This document shows, piece after piece, positions 58,942-64,000 of a stretch of DNA of 64,000 nucleotides (its first letter is position 1; every line of letters starts with the position of its first letter). Below the pieces are notes generated by a model. It saw only the letters and a program-made list of their open reading frames with translations. It was not told the DNA's origin and searched no databases. The stretch spans positions 1 through 64,000 of the forward strand of contig SPEL01000008.1 in NCBI GenBank assembly GCA_009360885.1. Direction: 5' to 3'. The position numbers were made by a program, and so were the translations under genes. The stretch is from Sphingobium sp. Its GTDB lineage: Bacteria > Pseudomonadota > Alphaproteobacteria > Sphingomonadales > Sphingomonadaceae.

Positions 58942-59403
58942 ATGGTTGATCTCGTGCCTCGCATCGACAGCGTAGTGGCCGATTCCATGGCCCCAACTCG
59001 TGTCGTACCCGCCGTTTCGGCGGTGCAGCCCGTTGCGGCTCTTTCCAGTTCGGGAAGTGACGCGGGCGTGAACGCCGATGGCGGGGATAGCGCGCGGCGT
59101 CAGCAAATGGCCAGTGCCGCTGATTATGCGAGGGTGCAGGCCCGCATTGCCCAGATATTATCCGATATTGGCGGCCGCATGGGGCTTTCCTCTGCACAGA
59201 GGCAGGCGCAGGCGAGCACGGAAATGGATGCGATGATGCCGCGTTCCACCGTGATCGTTCCTTTACCACCAGCCACCACCGAATCTATCGAACGGGCGGT
59301 TAAGCTGGCGCGGGACATGGTGCGTCAGGCAGAGCTGACACGCCGTGCACAAGCTAATATCGCGCCTGCTGTGGCCGATCAGCTTCTCACACGTTCGGCC
59401 TGA
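58942..59403 (+). CDS. unknown protein between flhB and fliD
   Basis: A 153-aa protein I do not recognise. The N-terminal ~50 residues are Ala/Val/Ser-rich. The rest is helical: QQMASAADYARVQARIAQIL, SDIGGRMGLSSAQRQAQAST, then ESIERAVKLARDMVRQAELT and RRAQANIAPAVADQLLTRSA. No signal peptide or membrane helix. FlaG often occupies this slot, but the FlaG pattern (G-x-V-V-V-x-I-x-D) is absent. Position after flhB and before fliD on the same strand suggests a flagellar accessory or regulatory role. The ATG at 58942 has AAGGGTGAC upstream. Confidence 0.6.
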   Translation: MVDLVPRIDSVVADSMAPTRVVPAVSAVQPVAALSSSGSDAGVNADGGDSARRQQMASAADYARVQARIAQILSDIGGRMGLSSAQRQAQASTEMDAMMPRSTVIVPLPPATTESIERAVKLARDMVRQAELTRRAQANIAPAVADQLLTRSA

Positions 59404-59527
59404 TTTACCTGCATTTTCTGATATAGCGCGGCAGCACCCTCATGCGCGTCAGGTGACAAAGCTGCCATGATTACCCCATTATCTGCCGGGTGTTTCTTAG
59501 GGAAACCTTGCTTTTTCAACAAAATTG

Positions 59528-59555
59528 GAAAGTTTTGTTAAACATTGGCTGATAA
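59528..59555 (+). promoter_or_regulatory. sigma28-like promoter of fliD
   Basis: GAAA (59528-59531) and GCTGATAA (59548-59555) with a 16-base spacer resemble the FliA consensus TAAA-N15-GCCGATAA; seven of the eight -10 bases match. It stands about 30 bp upstream of the fliD ATG. FliD is normally a late gene, so FliA control is expected. Confidence 0.5.
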
Positions 59556-59587
59556 CGGTCGTCTCTGTCTTTCAGGAGGACTCTATA

Positions 59588-60997
59588 ATGGTAAGCAGTG
59601 CAGGTAGCAGCATCATCAGCGCCCTTGGTGGCGGATCCGGCCTGAATACAACATCCTTGGTTGCTGATCTGGTGTCCGCTGCGCGCGGCCCCAAGCAAAC
59701 TGCCATTACCGATAAGCAATCGCTTAATAATGCGCGGGTTTCTGCAATGGCATCTGCGATCAGTTCGATGAGCACCTTCTCCACTACATTAAGCACGATG
59801 CTGAAGGACCCTACTTATACAGGGAAACCCGCATCGGCAGACCCGTCGATTGTTTCGGTATCGACCCTTTCCACCGGCAAGCCAGCTGGCCTTCCTGCAC
59901 AGATAGAGGTGCAGCAACTGGCGCAGGCGCAAGTGCTGAAATCGGAAACACTGGCGACGTCCGGCACGGCTGTTGGGCAGGGTAGCCTGACGCTGACCAC
60001 AGCATCTGGCGCGCATAAAATTACCATCGGTGAAGGGAATGACAGCCTTGCAGGGCTGGCGCAGGCCATCAATGATTCCGGCGCGGGTGTCACCGCTACG
60101 GTCATGAGTGACGCTAGCGGCTCCCGTCTCGTGCTGAAGGGGGCTACCGGCGCAGACAATAGCTTTACCCTGACGAAAGAAGCAGATGACACGGCATCGG
60201 CGGATTTAGAACGCTTCACCTTTGGCAGTGGTAGCAATGGCACGATGGCCAGCACGCAGGATGCGCGCAATGCCATCATTCGCCTGGATGGTGTGGAAAT
60301 GCAGTTTGCGACCAATACGGTGAAAGAGGCGCTGCCGAATGTGCAGATCGACCTCAATAAAGCTGCGCCGGGGACAAAAGTGGCATTGGGCATGGATACG
60401 CCTGCGACATCCATTCAGGATATGCTGAAGGATTTTGTGAGCGGTTATAACAGTATGCGCGGTGCGCTGAATAGCGTTTCAGCGGGTGGGCAGAATGCCA
60501 GCGCAACCGGTGCCCTTGCGGGGGATAGCAGCATTCGCGAAATGAAATCACGGCTGAGTGAACTCACCACGACGGAATTATTGTCTGACGGACCCTATAA
60601 GTCCTTGAGCGACATTGGCGTGAAAACCAACCGGGATGGCACGCTGACGCTGGATACAGACCGTCTGAAAGCGGTGATGGAGACCAGCCCTGATATTGTG
60701 GAGCGGATGATAAACCCCGCCACCAGCACGGACGATAACCCCGGTCTGGCAAAGATTGTTACCGATGTGAATGATCGTTTGCAGGGCAAAGACGGCGCGC
60801 TGACTGTCGCCAAAGCAAAATATGATGCGCTGACCAAAAGCTATGCTGAGCAGATGGAAAAGCTGAACACTCAGATGGAAAATTATGAAGAGCGGATGAC
60901 CGCTGTTTATGCCCGTCTGGGTACGCAGCTTAACACTATCAAGGCAACGCAAAGCTATATGGAACAGCAGATTTCCGTATGGACCAATAAAGAATAA
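59588..60997 (+). CDS. fliD: flagellar filament cap protein FliD
   Basis: A 469-aa cap protein. The N-terminus (SSAGSSIISALGGGSGLNTT, SLVADLVSAARGPKQTAITD) is the FliD start. TGKPAGLPAQIEVQQLAQAQ is the FliD_N pattern. DMLKDFVSGYNSMRGALNSV and IREMKSRLSELTTTELLSDG belong to the FliD_C half, ending YEERMTAVYARLGTQLNTIK and ATQSYMEQQISVWTNKE. It caps the filament and guides flagellin folding. ATG at 59588 follows AGGAGGA. A longer frame to 59525 is not used. Confidence 0.95.
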   Translation: MVSSAGSSIISALGGGSGLNTTSLVADLVSAARGPKQTAITDKQSLNNARVSAMASAISSMSTFSTTLSTMLKDPTYTGKPASADPSIVSVSTLSTGKPAGLPAQIEVQQLAQAQVLKSETLATSGTAVGQGSLTLTTASGAHKITIGEGNDSLAGLAQAINDSGAGVTATVMSDASGSRLVLKGATGADNSFTLTKEADDTASADLERFTFGSGSNGTMASTQDARNAIIRLDGVEMQFATNTVKEALPNVQIDLNKAAPGTKVALGMDTPATSIQDMLKDFVSGYNSMRGALNSVSAGGQNASATGALAGDSSIREMKSRLSELTTTELLSDGPYKSLSDIGVKTNRDGTLTLDTDRLKAVMETSPDIVERMINPATSTDDNPGLAKIVTDVNDRLQGKDGALTVAKAKYDALTKSYAEQMEKLNTQMENYEERMTAVYARLGTQLNTIKATQSYMEQQISVWTNKE

Positions 60998-61029
60998 TTC
61001 CTGACTTTCGGGTTGCAGGAATTTTTTGG

Positions 61030-61090
61030 CTGATGAATCTGAAGCGTGTTTAATGCTGATGCATAGTGCAGCAAGCTTCAGATTTATCAG
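61030..61090. repeat. palindrome between fliD and the double-palindrome repeat
   Basis: CTGATGAATCTGAAGC (61030-61045) pairs with GCTTCAGATTTATCAG (61075-61090) with one mismatch. Inside, TGCT and AGCA pair again. Its GAATCTGAAG core resembles the arms of the second palindrome of the 167-bp repeat (AATCTAAAG/CTTCAGATT), so it may be a relative of that element. It may also end the fliD message, though no T-run follows. Confidence 0.6.
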
Positions 61091-61116
61091 GAACGCGTGC
61101 CCATCAAAATCACCAG

Positions 61117-61283
61117 CTAGTGTGGTGGATTTGAAATACGCCACATTATAGCGGCTAAGCCCAGAGCGTATTTCAAATCTATGAACCACACTAGAATCAT
61201 ATATTTGCTAGTGACCTTCATGAATCTAAAGTTCGTTCAACTCTTGCCTAACAATGTGACGAACTTCAGATTCAGGTCACTAG
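61117..61283. repeat. 167-bp double-palindrome dispersed repeat, copy 2
   Basis: The same two-palindrome unit as at 26522-26688 in the same orientation: first palindrome 61117-61194, second 61208-61283, with the same 13-bp spacer. Comparing base by base I count 6 differences over 167 bp, several of them in paired arms. Here the right end is CACTAG, which restores symmetry with CTAGTG at the left. It ends directly against a TAGGGTCCTGCCC short palindrome and the stop of a small leftward frame. Confidence 0.9.
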
Positions 61284-61297
61284 GGTCCTGCCCTTAA
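61281..61297. repeat. short REP-like palindrome (TAGGGTCCTGCCCTTAA)
   Basis: AGGG-TCCTG-CCCT is an imperfect inverted repeat with the same CCTG core as the palindromes at 13979-13995 and 14068-14085. It abuts copy 2 of the 167-bp repeat; the TAG is shared with its end. Confidence 0.4.
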
Positions 61298-61300
61298 TAT

Positions 61301-61468
61301 CTACCCGCGCGTAATAATATCCTCTGGCCAGACCAAAGACGGTATCTGATTAATGGGTCGCGTCTGTACCAGCGCATCAGGCAGATTTTGCTGATCTCTA
61401 CGCATCAGCCCACCGAAATCCGCAACAAAAATGGCAAGGGATTCGCGGTAGAGCCCCAAATCTCTCAT
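61301..61468 (-). CDS. small open frame or gene remnant, 55 aa
   Basis: On the minus strand ATG at 61466-61468 opens a 55-aa frame, MRDLGLYRESLAIFVADFGG then LMRRDQQNLPDALVQTRPIN and QIPSLVWPEDIITRG, ending at TAG (61301-61303). The same frame is open for about 12 codons upstream of the ATG (ending GSTHDYCW before M). The composition looks protein-like rather than random, with a plausible hydrophobic-aromatic pattern. I do not recognise it. It may be the 3' remnant of a displaced gene next to the repeat, or a short real gene. It lies between fliD and fliS and opposes them. Confidence 0.3.
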   Translation of the reverse strand: MRDLGLYRESLAIFVADFGGLMRRDQQNLPDALVQTRPINQIPSLVWPEDIITRG

Positions 61469-61559
61469 CCAGCAATAATCATGAGTGCTGCCCCTAAAGG
61501 CTTCTGATTTCTAGCCGTATCTAACCCTGAACGGCTAATGGAATGGGACTGTGACGATT

Positions 61560-61955
61560 ATGTATTATTCACCGGGATATACAGGCGCGGCAATGAAGCG
61601 TTATGCGGCCGTTCAGACTGGTAGCCGGGTTGAAGGTGCCAGCCCGCATGAACTGGTGCGCATCCTGTTTGATGAATTGCAACTGGCGATGGAGGCTTGC
61701 TCTCTGGCGTTGGATCATGGCGATGGAACAAAGGCCAGTGATAAGCAATTGCGCGCGCTTTCTATCCTTCATGCGCTGGATAGCAGCCTCGATTTTGACA
61801 AAGGCGGGGATGTCGCCATCAGCCTGGCGCAAATCTATCGTGAGGCCCGTCGGCTTCTCCTCGTTGCGCAGGATAGTCAGGATGCTGCGCATGTTCGCGC
61901 GGCTCAAGCCATTATTGCGGAAATCGCCGGTGCCTGGAACCAGATCATAGTATAA
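61560..61955 (+). CDS. fliS: flagellar export chaperone FliS
   Basis: A 131-aa protein: MYYSPGYTGAAMKRYAAVQT then GSRVEGASPHELVRILFDEL, the FliS signature (YxxxxVxTASPxxLIxMLYD). QLRALSILHALDSSLDFDKG, REARRLLLVAQDSQDAAHVR, and AAQAIIAEIAGAWNQIIV complete the four-helix chaperone fold that binds flagellin. ATG at 61560 is preferred; the same frame also opens at GTG 61551. It is separated from fliD by the repeats and may have its own promoter, which I could not identify. Confidence 0.92.
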   Translation: MYYSPGYTGAAMKRYAAVQTGSRVEGASPHELVRILFDELQLAMEACSLALDHGDGTKASDKQLRALSILHALDSSLDFDKGGDVAISLAQIYREARRLLLVAQDSQDAAHVRAAQAIIAEIAGAWNQIIV

Positions 61956-62037
61956 GGCCGCATTCAGCCCTTTTGGTTCGATATTCTAATAGTTGACGCA
62001 GTGGCGGCAGGCGCGATATAGGCTCCCGTCGCACAAG

Positions 62038-62062
62038 GGCGGCCCAATGGGGTCGCCTTTTT
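62038..62062 (+). terminator. intrinsic terminator after fliS
   Basis: GGCGGCCC-AATG-GGGTCGCC is an 8-bp stem (one G-T pair) with a tetraloop, followed by five T. It is about 80 bp after the fliS stop and about 95 bp before argD. It likely ends the flagellar run. Confidence 0.8.
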
Positions 62063-62070
62063 GCGTTGCA

Positions 62071-62102
62071 CGCGCCCGGTGGTTATTCCGGCGCGCATTT
62101 TT
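62071..62102 (+). terminator. second terminator-like hairpin upstream of argD
   Basis: CGCGCCCGG (62071-62079) pairs with CCGGCGCG (62088-62095) with one bulged C, followed by CATTTTTGTTTT. It lies right after the first terminator and 54 bp before the argD ATG. It could be a back-up terminator, or an attenuator if transcription of argD starts upstream of it. Confidence 0.6.
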
Positions 62103-62155
62103 GTTTTATATTTGTTGGAACGCCGGTTCGCCCGGCCCGATTGAAAGGGAAGCTC

Positions 62156-63346
62156 ATGTCGATCACGCCGCTCATGCCCGTATACCCCCGGTGCGATGTG
62201 CGTCCCGTGCGAGGTGAAGGCTGTTACCTGATTGGGGAACGAGGCGAGCGTTATCTGGATTTCGCGGCAGGTATTGCGGTGAATGCGCTGGGCCATGGTG
62301 ATCCGCGTTTGGTGAAAACTATTACGGAACAGGCTGCGACGCTGATGCATGTGTCGAACCTCTATGGCAGCCCTCTGGGTGAGGAACTGGCGCAGATGAT
62401 CGTCAATTCCACCTTTGCCGATACGGTGTTCTTCACCAATTCCGGCGCGGAGGCTGTCGAATGTGCGATCAAGACGGCGCGGCGCTATCATTATGCCAAG
62501 GGTGCGCCGCATCGGCATAAGATCATCACCTTCGCCAATGCCTTTCATGGGCGGACGCTGGGGACGATCTCTGCCACGAATCAGCCCAAAATGCGCGATG
62601 GGTTTGAACCGTTGCTGCCCGGTTTTGAGGTGATCGCCTTTAATGACCTTGCGGCGGCTGAGGCGGCCATTGACGAAAACACCGCCGGTTTCATGCTGGA
62701 AACGGTGCAGGGCGAAGGTGGCCTGATGCCTGCGAGTGAGGAATTCCTCACTGGCTTGCGGACTCTGTGTGATGAACATGGCCTGCTCCTCATATTGGAT
62801 GAAGTGCAATGCGGCGTTGGCCGTACCGGCACGCTGTTCGCTTATGAGCAATATGGCGTGACGCCGGATATTGTTGCTGTCGCCAAGGGCATTGGCGCGG
62901 GTTTCCCACTGGGGGCCTGCCTCGCTACGGAAAATGCGGCGCAAGGCATGGTTGCTGGCACCCATGGCTCCACTTATGGCGGCAATCCGCTGGCCATGGC
63001 GGTCGGCAAGACCGTCTGGGGCATCATACAGGATGAGGATTTCCTCGCCCATGTGCGCCAGATGGGCGAACGTCTGCGCTCTGGCCTTGAACAGCTCATC
63101 CCCAATCATGATGACCTGTTTGAGAGTGTACGTGGACGCGGCCTGATGCTGGGCCTGCGTATGAAGAGCGATAGCCGTGCCTTTGTCGCGCATTTGCGGG
63201 ATAATCATGGCCTGCTGACGGTGGCTGCGGGCGATAATATCGTGCGTATTCTGCCGCCGCTGGTGATTGAGGAAAATCACATTAGCGAATGTCTGGAAAA
63301 GCTGTCAGCCGCCGCGCGGGATTATACCCCGCCTGTTGCCAGCTAA
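62156..63346 (+). CDS. argD: acetylornithine aminotransferase
   Basis: A 396-aa PLP enzyme of the class-III aminotransferases. YLDFAAGIAVNALGHGDPRL and THGSTYGGNPLAMAVGKTVW are ArgD-like. HGRTLGTISATNQPKMRDGF, LLILDEVQCGVGRTGTLFAY (the PLP Asp region DEVQ) and DIVAVAKGIGAGFPLGACLA with the catalytic Lys (K244) are present. It makes acetylornithine from N-acetylglutamate semialdehyde in arginine synthesis and may also act on succinyldiaminopimelate. ATG 62156 follows AAAGGGA. argF begins 12 bp later, so the two are co-transcribed. Confidence 0.95.
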   Translation: MSITPLMPVYPRCDVRPVRGEGCYLIGERGERYLDFAAGIAVNALGHGDPRLVKTITEQAATLMHVSNLYGSPLGEELAQMIVNSTFADTVFFTNSGAEAVECAIKTARRYHYAKGAPHRHKIITFANAFHGRTLGTISATNQPKMRDGFEPLLPGFEVIAFNDLAAAEAAIDENTAGFMLETVQGEGGLMPASEEFLTGLRTLCDEHGLLLILDEVQCGVGRTGTLFAYEQYGVTPDIVAVAKGIGAGFPLGACLATENAAQGMVAGTHGSTYGGNPLAMAVGKTVWGIIQDEDFLAHVRQMGERLRSGLEQLIPNHDDLFESVRGRGLMLGLRMKSDSRAFVAHLRDNHGLLTVAAGDNIVRILPPLVIEENHISECLEKLSAAARDYTPPVAS

Positions 63347-63358
63347 AGGGAGGGGCAG

Positions 63359-64000
63359 ATGACCCGTCATTTTCTCAATCTGTCCGATGCGGGCAGTGAA
63401 GCAATTGAAGCAATGCTGAATGACGCCACGCGTCGGAAAACCGCACGTTTGGGACAGCCCAAGGGCGTGGCAGACAGTGATGCGCCGCTTTCCGGCCATG
63501 TTCTGGCGATGATTTTCGAGAAAAACTCGACCAGAACCCGCGTTTCCTTTGACATGGCGATGCGCCAGTTGGGTGGCTCCAGCCTGATATTGGATGGTGG
63601 CACGTCACAGCTTGGACGCGGTGAAACCATTGCCGATACCGCCCGTGTTCTCTCGCGCATGTGTGATGCGATCATGATCCGCACCAGCGACCATGAAAAA
63701 ATCGAGGAAATGGCGCATTATGCGACGGTTCCGGTGATTAATGGCCTCACGGACCTTTCTCATCCCTGCCAGATCATGGCGGATATGCTGACGGTGCGTG
63801 AACATGGCGTTGCCTTGCCGGGCAGCCAGTGGGCGTGGCTAGGTGATGGCAATAATGTGCTGCACAGCATCGTAGAGGCCGCTGGTTTGATGCACTTTGA
63901 TGTGCGCATGGGGTGCCCCGAAGGCTATGATCCTGACCCGGCCTTTGCCGAGGCCGCGCGGGCGCTTGGTTCGACCGTCACATTGACGCGTGACCCGGTT
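63359..64000 (+). CDS. argF: ornithine carbamoyltransferase (5' part)
   Basis: The first 214 codons are in the window; the gene continues past the right edge. [20 protein letters not shown] holds the carbamoyl-phosphate-binding S-T-R-T-R (residues 57-61). [20 protein letters not shown] and [20 protein letters not shown] with H-P-C-Q (residues 135-138) are also specific to OTCases. [20 protein letters not shown] is the start of the ornithine domain. It makes citrulline from ornithine and carbamoyl phosphate. It follows argD by 12 bp. Confidence 0.96.
   Translation, partial: MTRHFLNLSDAGSEAIEAMLNDATRRKTARLGQPKGVADSDAPLSGHVLAMIFEKNSTRTRVSFDMAMRQLGGSSLILDGGTSQLGRGETIADTARVLSRMCDAIMIRTSDHEKIEEMAHYATVPVINGLTDLSHPCQIMADMLTVREHGVALPGSQWAWLGDGNNVLHSIVEAAGLMHFDVRMGCPEGYDPDPAFAEAARALGSTVTLTRDPV

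Noticed and set aside
61964-63280. 438-aa open frame opposite argD
   Set aside because: Its His/Gln/Arg-rich composition is typical of a shadow of a GC-rich coding strand. argD on the plus strand is unambiguous.

Overview
The window looks like chromosome of an alphaproteobacterium, most likely a sphingomonad (Sphingomonadales). This is an inference from content: ECF sigma/FecR/TonB-receptor signalling loci with STN-domain receptors, a compact one-locus flagellar regulon with a FlbD/FleQ-type sigma54 activator and a FliA/FlgM pair, and moderately GC-rich codon use. No rRNA or other species marker is present.

Layout. (1) 1-4955, minus strand: 5' end of an exported metallophosphoesterase-like gene, a large STN-type TonB-dependent receptor, its FecR-type anti-sigma and its ECF sigma factor. 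(2) About 5.1-12.2 kb: a small integrative element next to the 3' end of tRNA-Gly(TCC). It carries a P4-type tyrosine integrase broken by frameshifts, an AlpA/excisionase-like protein, and a tightly overlapping operon (winged-helix protein, toprim primase-like protein split by an in-frame stop, DUF3987 protein, conserved hypothetical, XRE regulator). It has no virion genes. (3) 12.4-14.0 kb: MATE transporter. (4) 14.1-31.2 kb: first flagellar block. Minus strand: flgBCDEFGHIJKL, then motAB. Plus strand: a second motA/motB-like pair, flgA, flgM, a FlgN-like protein, a lytic transglycosylase, flhA and fliA. (5) 32.1-41.6 kb, minus strand: ECF sigma factor (apparent CTG start), FecR-type anti-sigma, STN TonB receptor, second TonB receptor, and two paralogous amidohydrolases. 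This reads as a self-regulated uptake-and-hydrolysis locus for an unknown compound. (6) 41.9-42.6 kb: L,D-transpeptidase. (7) 42.9-62.0 kb: second flagellar block: flagellin (minus), then on plus the sigma54 activator, fliEFGHIJKLMNOPQR-flhB, a small unknown gene, fliD and fliS. (8) 62.2-64 kb: argD and the 5' part of argF.

How it works together. The flagellar blocks supply nearly all structural, export and stator parts of one flagellum. The sequence also shows a plausible hierarchy: good -24/-12 (sigma54) promoters ahead of flgA and of the transglycosylase, palindromic CGGCAAA/TTTGCCG boxes near flgB/mot2 and near the activator gene, and sigma28-like promoters ahead of motAB, fliD and flagellin. 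FliA and FlgM would switch late genes. flhF, flhG and chemotaxis genes are not in the window.

The most unusual non-coding feature is a 167-bp double-palindrome repeat. It is present twice about 34.6 kb apart at about 96% identity, both times in flagellar intergenic DNA.
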